NCBI GenBank assembly: GCA_022548915.1
Contig: JAKZES010000007.1
Location: 62,001 to 126,000, forward strand
DNA from: Verrucomicrobiaceae bacterium E54
GTDB taxonomy: Bacteria > Verrucomicrobiota > Verrucomicrobiia > Verrucomicrobiales > Akkermansiaceae
Reading direction: 5' to 3'
DNA: 64,000 nucleotides
The notes below the pieces were generated by a model, which did not search any database, was not told where the DNA came from, and was given only the letters and a program-made list of their open reading frames with translations. The translations under genes were made by a program, and so were the position numbers. Shown in pieces: positions 40,107 to 49,095 of the stretch; position 1 is the stretch's first letter; each line of letters opens with the position of its first letter.

Positions 40107-41335
40107 TGCTCGCCAGCTACCACGTTCACCGTAGCTCGCAGGGCTTCCGGATCGCCACCGCCACCCTGCCGGAGAGCGAGTGCCTCGCGCTCTCCATCCA
40201 CATCCCCGCCGGGGGGCGCGACGATCCGCCCGGCAAGGCGGGGCTGGCCCACTTCGTCGAACACATGATCTTCAAGGGCACCGGGAAGCGGGACGCCCGG
40301 AGGATCAGCTTCGAGACCGAGGACCTTGGCGCTTCCCTCAATGCCTTCACCTCCGAGGACCAGACCGTCTACGAGGCGCGCGGCGACGCCGCCTCGCTCG
40401 TCCCCATTGCGGACATCCTTGCCGACATCGTCTGGCATTCGACCTTTCCCGAGGACGAGGTCCGACTCGAGCACGGCGTGATCGCCGAGGAAATCGTGAT
40501 GTATCACGAGAATCCCTCGGACCACATCGGCGACCTCATGTCGGCGTCCCTGTGGTCCCCCCACCCGCTCGGCGATCCGATCTCGGGCACCCTTGAAAGC
40601 ATCGACCGCATCCGGCGCGACGACCTCGTCGGATTTTCCCAGGCCCATCACCGCGACCCCGGCCTGGTGATTGCCGTGGCCGGTCCTCACCGGGCCGACG
40701 AGGTGATCGCCGTTCTCGAACCCCTCCTACCGGGCTCCGGGAATTCCGTTTCCGGCCATCCTTACAGCGACCCACTCGACGGTCCGCGTCAACGGCGGGA
40801 ACCGCGCGAGACCGCCCAGGTCCAGCTCGCCCTCGGGTTCCGCTGCTTCGGCCGGCGGGATCCCCGCCGCCATGCGCTGCGACTGCTCTCGACCATCCTC
40901 GGCGAAGGTGCCAGCTCGCGGCTGTTCCAGTCGCTGCGCGAGGAGCGCGGCCTTTGCTACCACATCGCTTCGGATGTCGTGCTGCTGGACGATACCGGGG
41001 CGCTCGAAATCCATGCCGGACTCGATCCGGGTTCGCGTGACGAGGCACTGGAGAGCATCCGCAGGGAACTCCGCCAGCTCTCCGACACCGGTCCCTCCGA
41101 AGAAGAACTGCGCCGCGCGAAACGCCTCCATGCGTCCCAGATGAAGGCCGCCCTCGAGACCACCGCCGCCCACGCCTCGTGGGCCGGCGAGTCCCTCCTG
41201 CATCACGACGAAATCCGCGAACCGGCCGAAGTGCTGACCGAGATCGAAGCCGTTCAAGCGGGCGAACTGCGCGAGGTCGCAGCCGAGTTCTTGGTCGAAA
41301 GCCGCGAAGCGCTGGCCGAGATCCACCCCGCCTGA
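40106..41335 (+). CDS. M16-family zinc protease
   Basis: 409 residues, insulinase-like. The zinc motif is HFVEHMIFKGT (HxxEH, about residue 50), with the downstream Glu region EHGVIAEEIVMYHENP and the C-terminal half GEGASSRLFQSLREERGLCY. Proteins of this class degrade small peptides in the periplasm or cytoplasm. No signal peptide is seen. The ATG at 40106 overlaps the ispD stop by one base; the longer frame upstream lies inside ispD and was rejected. Confidence 0.9.
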   Translation: MLASYHVHRSSQGFRIATATLPESECLALSIHIPAGGRDDPPGKAGLAHFVEHMIFKGTGKRDARRISFETEDLGASLNAFTSEDQTVYEARGDAASLVPIADILADIVWHSTFPEDEVRLEHGVIAEEIVMYHENPSDHIGDLMSASLWSPHPLGDPISGTLESIDRIRRDDLVGFSQAHHRDPGLVIAVAGPHRADEVIAVLEPLLPGSGNSVSGHPYSDPLDGPRQRREPRETAQVQLALGFRCFGRRDPRRHALRLLSTILGEGASSRLFQSLREERGLCYHIASDVVLLDDTGALEIHAGLDPGSRDEALESIRRELRQLSDTGPSEEELRRAKRLHASQMKAALETTAAHASWAGESLLHHDEIREPAEVLTEIEAVQAGELREVAAEFLVESREALAEIHPA

Positions 41336-41341
41336 CCGGGG

Positions 41342-41443
41342 TCAGTCGACTTCGTCCGCATCGGTGAACTTCCCTGCCGCCATCCCGCGGTTGGCGAGGC
41401 TCTCGTAGATCATCGTCAAGCGCCCACCGGTCCCGCATCGCAT
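41342..41443 (-). pseudogene. Relic of a VWA protein C-terminus
   Basis: The minus strand reads MRCGTGGRLTMIYESLANRG and on to FTDADEVD-stop. It aligns without gaps to the last 33 residues of the intact VWA protein at 43609-44691 (MARETGGNFTMIYKGRAYSG ... YTDETEFD); 16 of 33 positions are identical. The rest of a VWA gene is missing upstream. This looks like the remains of a second copy cut off by later insertion of the neighbouring toxin-antitoxin and regulator genes. Confidence 0.65.
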
Positions 41444-41742
41444 GCGCCGCAAGATCACGGCGCCACCGCCACATTGAGTCGGGCGAACAGTCTGGAATGA
41501 AACAAGAAACCTCGCCGACGAATTTCCGGAGTGGGTCGCCGCCCTGGAGCAGTTGCATGCAAGGCTCCATTCCTCACGCCGGCAGGAGTAGGCAGGGTGG
41601 TTCTTCCCCAGTGGGTCAAGGACGACCCGTGCCGGGCCGGGATCGCGACCTCCGGGAACCGATGCTGCTAATGCCCCGAATCGACTTCTTCGCGGCATGT
41701 CATTGAAGGCGGGAATCCGCAGTTGCAGTGAGGATGAGCGCC
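41444..41742. other. Stretch without recognisable gene
   Basis: Between the VWA relic and the PIN gene. Open frames here are short and show no family motif. Base composition is a little lower in GC than neighbouring genes. I see no strong promoter, hairpin or repeat. Confidence 0.5.
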
Positions 41743-42174
41743 CTATTCGGCGGGAACCACGAACGGATTCTCCACGGCGACGCCGAAGTAGCTGGTTTCC
41801 GGCGACAGGTCTTCGCTGAGGATGCGGCTGCAGCCGGCGGCTTCCGCCGCGGCAACGATCATCGAGTCCCACCAGGAGAGTTCGTAGCGGCGCTGAACCG
41901 CGTAAGTCCTGTTGAGAACGGGCATGTCGATGGGTAGCGGGTTCCATGCAAAAAGCGCCTCGACATCATCCCACGCCTCCTCGGGGGAAAGACCGGGATC
42001 CAGCTTGCGGGTGGCATTCACGAAGAACTCGTTGAGCACCTGCACCGAGAGTCGGCCGCAGCGCGTTTCCCACAGCTCGGCGAGCCTGGCGGCGGCAATC
42101 GCCTGCTTTTCCGGTTCGGAGGCATCCCGCGCATAGAGCAGGATGTTGGTGTCCACGAAAACGCTATCGGTCAT
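41743..42174 (-). CDS. vapC: PIN-domain ribonuclease toxin (VapC-like)
   Basis: 143 residues. PIN fold: FVDTNILLYARDAS (Asp at position 7), LNEFFVNATRKL (Glu), SWWDSMIVAAAEAAGC (Asp) and the final LSEDLSP. These acidic residues form the metal site of VapC nucleases. The ATG at 42174 lies 11 bases inside the antitoxin gene, so translation is coupled to it. Targets are usually initiator tRNA or rRNA; not predictable here. Confidence 0.87.
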   Translation of the reverse strand: MTDSVFVDTNILLYARDASEPEKQAIAAARLAELWETRCGRLSVQVLNEFFVNATRKLDPGLSPEEAWDDVEALFAWNPLPIDMPVLNRTYAVQRRYELSWWDSMIVAAAEAAGCSRILSEDLSPETSYFGVAVENPFVVPAE

Positions 42175-42394
42175 ACAGGCTGTCCCGGGTGGGATAGGGG
42201 ATGCTGGCGGCCTTGAGAGGCGTGGGCCCCTTGCTCAAAAATCGCTTCCTGGCCCGCTCGTAGTGCTGCTCTGCCAGCATCTTTTTGCGCAATTCCTCGC
42301 CCAGCATCCGCGACACGCTGGTGTCGTGACTGGCCGCCCAGACCTTGGCCCAGCGAACCACGTCCTCATCCAGGGTGATTGTCACGTTTTTCAT
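42164..42394 (-). CDS. Ribbon-helix-helix antitoxin
   Basis: 76 residues from the ATG at 42394. The start KNVTITLDEDVVRWAKVWAA is a ribbon-helix-helix strand and first helix; the remainder (MLGEELRKKMLAEQHYERAR) is a basic tail that probably neutralises the PIN toxin. Overlaps vapC by 11 bases. Antitoxins of this kind usually repress their own operon; the upstream 42395-42539 region contains GTCAC direct repeats but no operator can be assigned. Confidence 0.8.
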   Translation of the reverse strand: MKNVTITLDEDVVRWAKVWAASHDTSVSRMLGEELRKKMLAEQHYERARKRFLSKGPTPLKAASIPYPTRDSLYDR

Positions 42395-42537
42395 GAAGCA
42401 CGAAAATAGTGTCACTTTTGAAGGGTGTCAAGGAAGCCTTCCGGTCCGTTGCATGCCAACAATGGACATGCGCACTGGGGCTTTTTTCACCCTGTTGATC
42501 CTCCCCTTTCCCGCTCCCGGGCACGATCCGAACCTAA

Positions 42538-42552
42538 ACATGCCTTGCATGT
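42538..42552. promoter_or_regulatory. Possible autoregulatory palindrome at the regulator start
   Basis: ACATGC-CTT-GCATGT is a perfect 6-base inverted repeat. Its two arms contain the two candidate ATG codons of the regulator (42540 and 42549). A further GCATGC and GACATGC lie about 80-90 bases upstream. Such spacing suits a dimeric wHTH repressor, but the sequence could also be chance. Confidence 0.3.
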
Positions 42553-43601
42553 CCGCCTTCCGAGTCCTGAGCCCCGCCCGGCAGCTTGCCGCGCATCTGC
42601 GCGAGGAGATCCTGCGCGGTGGCTGGACGGGCAGGCTGCCCGGGGCGAGGCAGTTCGCCCGGGACCTGGATGTGTCGCAGCGACTGATCCGGGACGCGCT
42701 GCGCCTGCTGGAGGAAGACGGCATCCTCGTCAACCAGGGGCACCGCCGCGGACGGCGGATTGCCATTCCAAGGAACGCCGACGCGCCCGGATCGACGGTG
42801 GGCTTGTTCCCCTACGAGGCGGCCGACCGGTCGTCCTATGAGATGGTGGAGGTCCAGCACCGGCTCATGGATGCGGGGCATTCGGTGACCATTCCCAACC
42901 GGTCGCTGACCCGCCTGGGCATGGACGTGAAGCGGATCTCACGCGTGGTAGGCCAGGCGAAGGCCGATGCCTGGGTGTTGTGGACCGCAAGCCGGGAGGT
43001 GCTGGAATGGTTCATCGGGCGGAACACCCCCATCCTCGCCTATGCCGGTCAACTGACCCTGGAGATGCCGATCGCCAGCGTGGCGCCGGACTTCGAGCAA
43101 GCGATCACCGCAGCGACACGGCGGCTGGTCGAACTCGGCCACCGCCGTATCGTGTTGCTGACCCGGGCGGGTGCCAAGCCGGCCTACTTCCTCGATGAGC
43201 TGAAGGCCCACGGCATCTCCACCGGCCCCTACAACATCCCCGACTGCGGTCCGGGTCCGGAGGAGTTCCGCCGCTGCCTCGACTCGCTGCTGGCGGTCAC
43301 TCCGCCAACCGCCCTGCTCATCGACGAGCTGCACACCTTCCACGCCGCGCATGACCACCTCGCACGGCGCGGTTTCATCGCCCCCGAGCGGATCTCGCTG
43401 GTCTGCCTCGACTTCCACCCCAGCTTCGAGCTGTGGGATCGCCCGCTCGCCCATGTCCGCTGGGACATCGATGCGCTCGTCCGCCGGATGACGAGATGGG
43501 TGGACAATGTGAGCCGCGGCAGGGAGGACCGACGGCGGACCAAGGTAGAAACCACCTTCGTCGAGGGCGGGACGATCGGGCCGGTCCCGGGCAAGGGATG
43601 A
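42540..43601 (+). CDS. GntR-type wHTH regulator with LacI-like effector domain
   Basis: 353 residues. The N-terminal 70 residues form a GntR winged helix (ARQLAAHLREEILRGGWTG, RDLDVSQRLIRDALRLLEED, then the wing HRRGRRI). Residues about 95-345 resemble the periplasmic-binding-protein/LacI effector fold (TVGLFPYE, AKADAWVLWTA, HRRIVLLTRAGAK, ALLIDELHTFHAAHDHLARR). Effector is unknown, probably a sugar or oligosaccharide. No transporter or sugar gene is adjacent. The second start at 42549 is equally possible. Confidence 0.85.
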   Translation: MPCMSAFRVLSPARQLAAHLREEILRGGWTGRLPGARQFARDLDVSQRLIRDALRLLEEDGILVNQGHRRGRRIAIPRNADAPGSTVGLFPYEAADRSSYEMVEVQHRLMDAGHSVTIPNRSLTRLGMDVKRISRVVGQAKADAWVLWTASREVLEWFIGRNTPILAYAGQLTLEMPIASVAPDFEQAITAATRRLVELGHRRIVLLTRAGAKPAYFLDELKAHGISTGPYNIPDCGPGPEEFRRCLDSLLAVTPPTALLIDELHTFHAAHDHLARRGFIAPERISLVCLDFHPSFELWDRPLAHVRWDIDALVRRMTRWVDNVSRGREDRRRTKVETTFVEGGTIGPVPGKG

Positions 43602-43608
43602 CGGCGGA

Positions 43609-44691
43609 TCAGTCGAACTCGGTCTCGTCGGTGTATTTCTGGGCACTCAGGCCGCTGTAGGCACGGCCCTTGTAGATCATGGTGAAGTTTCCGCCCGTTT
43701 CCCGGGCCATCTCCTGCATCGCCTGGGCGGGCGTCCCCGGTGCCTCCATCGCAAAAGTATCGATCGGAACCCCGGTCGGATTCATCTCGTCGACCCGGTT
43801 GAGGGCGTAGTCCAAGTCCGACGGCTCACCGTCGGAAAGCAGATACACGATGTCGGGCGGCGGCCGCATCGAGAACGCCAGCTTGAGCGGCGACGACCAG
43901 ACCGTGCCGATGCCACAGCCCATGTTCTCGATGCGCTCGGCGAACACGCTCTTGGTGCGCTGGCTCGCCATGTGCCACGGCACCGGCGGCGGTTCGCCCA
44001 GACCATTCCAGCCCTTGTCCGCTTCGTTCGGCCCCTCGGTGGCGATCGTCCATGCCGACTGGGAGAAAAAGATCACGTTGAAGCTCATCCCGTCCCGCAG
44101 CGAATTGATCGAGCGCGTGAGTTCCTTCTTCAGGGCATCGAGACGGGTCCCCCCGGCTTCAGTGTCCGACTTCATGGACTCCGAGTAGTCGACCACGTAG
44201 GCCACCCGGCGGCCCTTCCTCGGGGTCCCGAAAAAGGACGATCCACCGCCCCCGTCGCCATCCCCGTCGCCGGCTCCGAATCCGGCGGCAAAGTCGTCAT
44301 CGATCCCGAAGGGCAGCACCGGATCCGAAAACTCGGGCATCGGCACCGCGACCGGGGCCTCGACCGATGCCGCGATCACCTTCGCCATCGAGGAACTTGA
44401 ACTCGCCGGCTTCGGCTTCATGCCCACCGCCATGTCGGGCCGGTCGACCGGATTCTCCTCGGGCGGTTTCGGCGGCGCGTAGGACACGATGGTCTCCGCC
44501 TTCTGAAACTCGGGCAGGATGGCGATGAGCCACAGCAAGGCCGCCAGCAGCAGCATCACGATCACCGCCACCACCAGCGACTGGATCGTGTCGTTGCGCT
44601 TCTGGCGTGCGAGAAAGCCGTCAAGCTGATGCACCACCGAGTCCGGAGGTGGCTCGGTGGTGTAAAGGGTGGGAGGTTCCGATTCGCTCAT
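43609..44691 (-). CDS. Membrane-anchored von Willebrand factor A protein
   Basis: 360 residues. One transmembrane helix (SLVVAVIVMLLLAALLWLIAI, about 38-58), a Pro/Ser/Gly-rich stalk with an acidic-glycine GAGDGDGDGGGG segment, then a VWA domain with MIDAS motif DYSESM (about 167-172), FNVIFFSQSA, YLLSDGEPSDLDY. The domain likely binds a partner protein through a metal ion. The C-terminal 33 residues are related to the relic at 41342. It is upstream on the same strand of none of the neighbouring genes; the large lipoprotein ends 61 bases before it. Confidence 0.85.
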   Translation of the reverse strand: MSESEPPTLYTTEPPPDSVVHQLDGFLARQKRNDTIQSLVVAVIVMLLLAALLWLIAILPEFQKAETIVSYAPPKPPEENPVDRPDMAVGMKPKPASSSSSMAKVIAASVEAPVAVPMPEFSDPVLPFGIDDDFAAGFGAGDGDGDGGGGSSFFGTPRKGRRVAYVVDYSESMKSDTEAGGTRLDALKKELTRSINSLRDGMSFNVIFFSQSAWTIATEGPNEADKGWNGLGEPPPVPWHMASQRTKSVFAERIENMGCGIGTVWSSPLKLAFSMRPPPDIVYLLSDGEPSDLDYALNRVDEMNPTGVPIDTFAMEAPGTPAQAMQEMARETGGNFTMIYKGRAYSGLSAQKYTDETEFD

Positions 44692-44752
44692 TCGGCTGTC
44701 GACTTATTCCAACACACCCGGCGGCAATCCGGCGAGCGAAACCGCTCGGCCC

Positions 44753-46954
44753 TCACTCCACGTGGAAATGCAGCGTGGCCCGGCGGACGCCGTCCTCCAC
44801 CCGTTCGTGCACGGTCACCGCCTTGACCTGCTCCAGCGAGGCCAGACCCTCGAGCGCCACCGGCAGCATCTCGCGGAACTGCTCAAGCTCCCCTTCGCCC
44901 ATGACGTCTCCGCCGTTCTTCTCGACCACCTTCAGCGACTCCTCGAGGTATTTGCGCAGCACCTCCAGGTCCAGCTTCGCCCAGAGGCCGGTCCGCCCGG
45001 CCTCGCCGCTGCCGGCGCGCTCGACCAGATCCAGCGCCTGGTTCTTCGAGGTCGAGGCCACGAACCAGTCGTCGCTCACGGTCACCGATGGCTTCACATC
45101 GTCCGAGAAGGCCAGCGCATCGAAGTACCAGGTGACGATGTCATCCTTCTGCGAATTCGTCGGCTTGAGCATGTGAAGGTCGAGGTCCCCCATTTCGTTG
45201 GCGGTCGCGAGCATCGCCGCGACTGCTTCCTCGATCTGCTTCCAGGAGACCTGGAGGCTCTCCCGCTCCTCGACCGGAGCGACGAAGGACATCCGGGGGA
45301 AGCGACCCTCCTCGACGATGCCGGCCGGGACCCCCGGGATCGGAGGAAACTCCGCCGTGAGATCCACCAGGAACGCGCCCTCGCTGCCGAGCCCCGCTTC
45401 CATCGCTCCGAGGCCCTTCCACAGCTTGAGCAGGTCCTCGCGGAACATGCTGTCGAACATCTGATAGCCGCCACGAATCTGCGCGAGGTCATCGCTCTCC
45501 ACCTCGAGCGCGGAAAGATGCCCCGCCGTGGCATAGACGATCTCCACCAGCAGCTCGACGAGTTCACCGGCCCGCTTCTCGTAGGCCGGGTTGTTCGCCC
45601 AGTTGGCGAAAAGCAGCACGTCCTCGGCATCACCGAGCGACTCGAGCTGGTGCGGGCTCTCGAAGTCGGTGGCACCGCTCCGCCCTCCGCCGAAGAGATC
45701 GAAGCGCGCGCCCTGATCGATGCTGATCACCGCCCCGACCGGTTCCGCTTCATAAAAATCGAGCAGCGCCTGCTCGCGCTCGCCCACCATGTTGAGCAGC
45801 GCCACCAGCTCGCGGGTGTCGCCGAATCCTTCGACGCCCTGGATTCCGTCGCGGCATCCCTCGGCGATCTGCTTGAGGCCGGAACTCACCGCGCTCTCCA
45901 TCAAGCTCCCGGACCCATGGACGAAGCCATGGACGGGCGTGTCCTTGAAGCCGTCGATGAAGCCGATTCCAGCGTCGCCCGCCAGTGATCCGCTCAAGTC
46001 ATCGGCGATCGGACAGGCGTCCGAGGATCCGCCGAAATACACCAGCAGGTAGTCATCCAGCCGGCCGACGCAGGCGAGAAGCTGCTTTTCGCGGAGCGCG
46101 GCCAACAACTTGTCGGCGTTCTCCTCGCCCAGCACCTGGTCCATCTCATCGCGCTCCCCCTCCATTCCCTGGGCCAGCATCTCCCCCTTGTAGAGATTCC
46201 CGCTGAAGGTCGCCGGTCCCTTCTCAAACTCCACCGGCTCCGATCCCTCGGAGGCCATGCCGAGGAAGTCGCGGATCTGCTGCTCCGCCACCTTCATCTG
46301 CTCCTCGTCGGTGATCCGCAGCCCCGCCAGCACCGGCGGCACGGCGACCGACTCGATCAGGGGCATGTAGTCACCGATGTCCCGCGCCATGTCCATCAGC
46401 CACGCCTCGTCGTCCATCGCCTGCATTCCCTCCTCAAGGTCTCCGGAAGCCGCCGCGCGGGCGAAGGCCGCCGACATCATCCGGAACTGGTAGTAGCTCA
46501 TCCGCGAGCTCATCGTGTTGAACGACTCGAACTGCTCGGCGGAGCCATCACCGAGCGCGAGGAAGAACTCCGTGCCGAGGAAGGCCTCGACCTGCGCCGC
46601 GCCCCCTTCGATCTGCTCCTGGGGATCGATCCCCTCCTCCTGCTCGACCACCTTGCGGATGAAGTCCCAGGCGTCGAGGTCGGCGAGGCTCTTCACCATT
46701 CCCGTCCCGTCGTAGATCGCCATGAACAAATCGGCGTCCGCCGACAGGTGTCCGGCGAACCCGAGCATTTCCGCCCGTTCCCCGGCGGAGAGGCCGGTTT
46801 CCACCGGGGGAGCCGGATCTCCGGTGGCCGGATCGACCGTTGCAGGTGCCTCGCCGCCCGCTCCGGATTCAGCCGGCGGGGTCTTGTCGTCGCACGACGC
46901 CAGAAAGAACAGGGGAGCGACGAGCAGGGCGGCGGGAAAGCGGGGCTTCTTCAT
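44753..46954 (-). CDS. Large unknown lipoprotein
   Basis: 733 residues, not recognised. Signal peptide with lipobox LASC (Cys21), then an acidic Pro/Thr-rich linker. The body alternates helices and short strands, with many Met and Glu residues, and contains no catalytic motif I can name. The VWA gene follows downstream on the same strand after 61 bases, which suggests they could work together. It could be a secreted or outer-membrane adapter protein. Length and composition resemble DUF-type lipoproteins found in Verrucomicrobia, but the family cannot be told without a search. Confidence 0.75.
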   Translation of the reverse strand: MKKPRFPAALLVAPLFFLASCDDKTPPAESGAGGEAPATVDPATGDPAPPVETGLSAGERAEMLGFAGHLSADADLFMAIYDGTGMVKSLADLDAWDFIRKVVEQEEGIDPQEQIEGGAAQVEAFLGTEFFLALGDGSAEQFESFNTMSSRMSYYQFRMMSAAFARAAASGDLEEGMQAMDDEAWLMDMARDIGDYMPLIESVAVPPVLAGLRITDEEQMKVAEQQIRDFLGMASEGSEPVEFEKGPATFSGNLYKGEMLAQGMEGERDEMDQVLGEENADKLLAALREKQLLACVGRLDDYLLVYFGGSSDACPIADDLSGSLAGDAGIGFIDGFKDTPVHGFVHGSGSLMESAVSSGLKQIAEGCRDGIQGVEGFGDTRELVALLNMVGEREQALLDFYEAEPVGAVISIDQGARFDLFGGGRSGATDFESPHQLESLGDAEDVLLFANWANNPAYEKRAGELVELLVEIVYATAGHLSALEVESDDLAQIRGGYQMFDSMFREDLLKLWKGLGAMEAGLGSEGAFLVDLTAEFPPIPGVPAGIVEEGRFPRMSFVAPVEERESLQVSWKQIEEAVAAMLATANEMGDLDLHMLKPTNSQKDDIVTWYFDALAFSDDVKPSVTVSDDWFVASTSKNQALDLVERAGSGEAGRTGLWAKLDLEVLRKYLEESLKVVEKNGGDVMGEGELEQFREMLPVALEGLASLEQVKAVTVHERVEDGVRRATLHFHVE

Positions 46955-47196
46955 AACTGGATCGACCCTACGAATCCTCTCCCCAAGCGGGCAATTCCAA
47001 TTCTGTGGGAAATGAGGAACGCCCGAGGCTCGAATCTTTCCGCGACATGATGTTGGCGGCGCCTGCCGTGGCTTCGGGCCTCCTGTCCGGCTGCACGCCC
47101 GATGGCCCGAACCGGCCGGGAGGACCAGTCGGGAGGAGGACCAGTCGGGAGTTGCGGGAAGCCCGGGGCTGTGACACGGTCCAGCGCCCCGCGATC

Positions 47197-48204
47197 ATGG
47201 CAAAGACGACTTCCTTCCTGACCACCAGCGACCGCTTTCCCTTCGACCTCGTTCGACCCCATCTCGAGCTGGTGGAAACCTCGATCCGGGAACAGGTGCG
47301 CGCCTTCGACCCGGCGGTGGAGCCGTACGTCAGCTATGTCTGCAACACCTCGGGCAAGCGGATCCGCCCGGCCCTCGCCGTCCTGGTCGGCGGCGCGCTC
47401 GGCGAAGTCGGTGACGACCACCGCAAGATCGGCGTCGTCCTCGAGCTCATCCACATGGCGACGCTGGTCCACGACGACATCATCGATGGTGCGGTGACCC
47501 GCCGAATGGTCCCCACCGCCAACGCCAAGTGGGGCAACGGCCTGTCGGTCCTCCTCGGCGACGCGCTTTTTTCCCACGCCCTGGCCCTCGCCACCGAGTT
47601 CGACGACATCTCCATCTGCCGCAAAGTCGGCCGCGCCTCCCGCGAGGTCTGCGAGGGGGAAATCGTCCAGACCCAGCGACGTTTCGACCTCGGCCTGACC
47701 AAGGCCGACTACTTCCGCATCATCGAAATGAAGACCGGGGCGCTCTTCGCCGCCGCCACCGGGATTTCGGCAGCACTCTCGGAGACCGACGAGGAAACCG
47801 AACGCCAGCTCTACGATTTCGGCATGCGGTTGGGCACCGTTTACCAGATCTACGACGACTGCCTCGACATCGTCGGCAGCGAGGACCATGTCGGCAAGAC
47901 GCTGCGGACCGACCTCGAGAAGGGCAAACTCACCCTGCCCATCCTCAACCTGCTGGAATCCGCCTCGGAAAGCCAGCGGACCAAGCTCAACAAGCGGATC
48001 ATCGAACAGGAGCCGCTCGATCTCTCGGTGCTCGTCGGCATCGCCGAGTACGAGGGCGCGATCGAGTCGGCCGTGGACACCGCCTCCGGCATGCTCAACC
48101 AGTGCCGGGACGACCTTTCCGGACTGCCCGACAACGAGTCGACCCAAGCCCTCCACCAGATCGTCCGCTTCCTCGACTCGTTGCTGGCCAAGTGCCGCCG
48201 CTGA
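47197..48204 (+). CDS. ispB: Polyprenyl diphosphate synthase
   Basis: 335 residues. Adds isopentenyl units to an allylic diphosphate, probably making the side chain of the respiratory quinone. First Asp-rich region HMATLVHDDIIDGA (about 89-102) and second YQIYDDCLDIVGSEDHVGKT are both complete; GKRIRPAL is the substrate contact. The ATG at 47197 fits the family N-terminus; a longer frame to 47005 has no family similarity. The segment 46955-47196 upstream holds a tandem GGAGGACCAGTCGG repeat (about 47118-47151) and otherwise nothing I can identify. Confidence 0.88.
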   Translation: MAKTTSFLTTSDRFPFDLVRPHLELVETSIREQVRAFDPAVEPYVSYVCNTSGKRIRPALAVLVGGALGEVGDDHRKIGVVLELIHMATLVHDDIIDGAVTRRMVPTANAKWGNGLSVLLGDALFSHALALATEFDDISICRKVGRASREVCEGEIVQTQRRFDLGLTKADYFRIIEMKTGALFAAATGISAALSETDEETERQLYDFGMRLGTVYQIYDDCLDIVGSEDHVGKTLRTDLEKGKLTLPILNLLESASESQRTKLNKRIIEQEPLDLSVLVGIAEYEGAIESAVDTASGMLNQCRDDLSGLPDNESTQALHQIVRFLDSLLAKCRR

Positions 48205-48297
48205 GGGCAATCCGCACCGCTTGCCACAATTCCCGCCCCCCGGAATCCGTTTTGGGTTGCCCATATCCCCCGCCCCGATTAGCTCAAGCGCAGTCGT

Positions 48298-49074
48298 ATG
48301 AAACGGGTCCGAACGAAAATCCTCGTCCTCGCGTTCGTGTCCGGGCTTCCGGCGGGAGCGGCCACCCCCCTCCCCTCGCTTGACGCCGCCTCGTGGGAGG
48401 CCGAACGGGTGAGGATCGCGACCCAGTCGGCCAAGGGCGTCGAGGTCGCCCCGATTGTCGAGGAGCAGCAGGCGGATCCGAACTGGCGCTTTGGTGTCCA
48501 TTACTTCCAGGGCACCTCGAATGAACTCTTCGAAGTCATTTCGGGAGACGTCTCCACCCTCGCCCAGAACGGCATCCGCTTCACCGCCGCCCGGGTCCTC
48601 ACCCGCGACCTCTGGTCGACCCCGATCGATGTCCTTCTCCACGGCGGCATCATGTACCACGACGAGAAGGGCAAGCAGAGCAACACCTTCCAGTACAACC
48701 TCGGCCTGAAGTTCGAGTGGGACGAGTTTCCCTGGAGCGACCACCTCCGCACCCGCTTCGGGATCACCTCCGGGATCTCCTACGCCAACCAGATCCCCAT
48801 CACCGAACAAGTGAACCGCGGCACGCCATCCAGCTCGCACCTGCTCCATTTCCTCGACGTTTCCCTGGCCTTCAACTGCGCCGACATCAGCCGCCTGACC
48901 CGGATCGAGCGCCTTTTCCCGGGCAACAGCGCCTCCGGCATCGACAACCTCTGGCTCACCATCGGCGTGCCGCACCGCTCCGGTGCCTGGGGCACCTACG
49001 GCACCGACAATACCGGGCAGGACATCCAGGGCGGATCAAACTACGTCTCGATCGGCCTCGAAGCCGATTTCTGA
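48298..49074 (+). CDS. Outer-membrane beta-barrel protein, unknown
   Basis: 258 residues with a cleavable signal (KILVLAFVSGLPAGAA) and a C-terminal Phe (SIGLEADF), which is the usual barrel-assembly signal. Alternating hydrophobic strands (WRFGVHYFQGTS, DVLLHGGIMYHDEKGK, TRFGITSGISYANQI, IDNLWLTIGVPHRSG) suggest an eight- to ten-strand barrel. The family is not recognised; lipid A modifying enzymes of the PagL type have a similar size, but the catalytic Ser/His pair is not seen. Confidence 0.7.
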   Translation: MKRVRTKILVLAFVSGLPAGAATPLPSLDAASWEAERVRIATQSAKGVEVAPIVEEQQADPNWRFGVHYFQGTSNELFEVISGDVSTLAQNGIRFTAARVLTRDLWSTPIDVLLHGGIMYHDEKGKQSNTFQYNLGLKFEWDEFPWSDHLRTRFGITSGISYANQIPITEQVNRGTPSSSHLLHFLDVSLAFNCADISRLTRIERLFPGNSASGIDNLWLTIGVPHRSGAWGTYGTDNTGQDIQGGSNYVSIGLEADF

Positions 49075-49095
49075 GCCGCGGCTCCCGCCTGCCGC

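Noticed and set aside
47005-47196. N-terminal lipoprotein extension of the polyprenyl synthase
   Set aside because: The open frame contains a CTP-like cysteine after a hydrophobic run, but it has no family similarity and includes a tandem DNA repeat; the ATG at 47197 matches the family.
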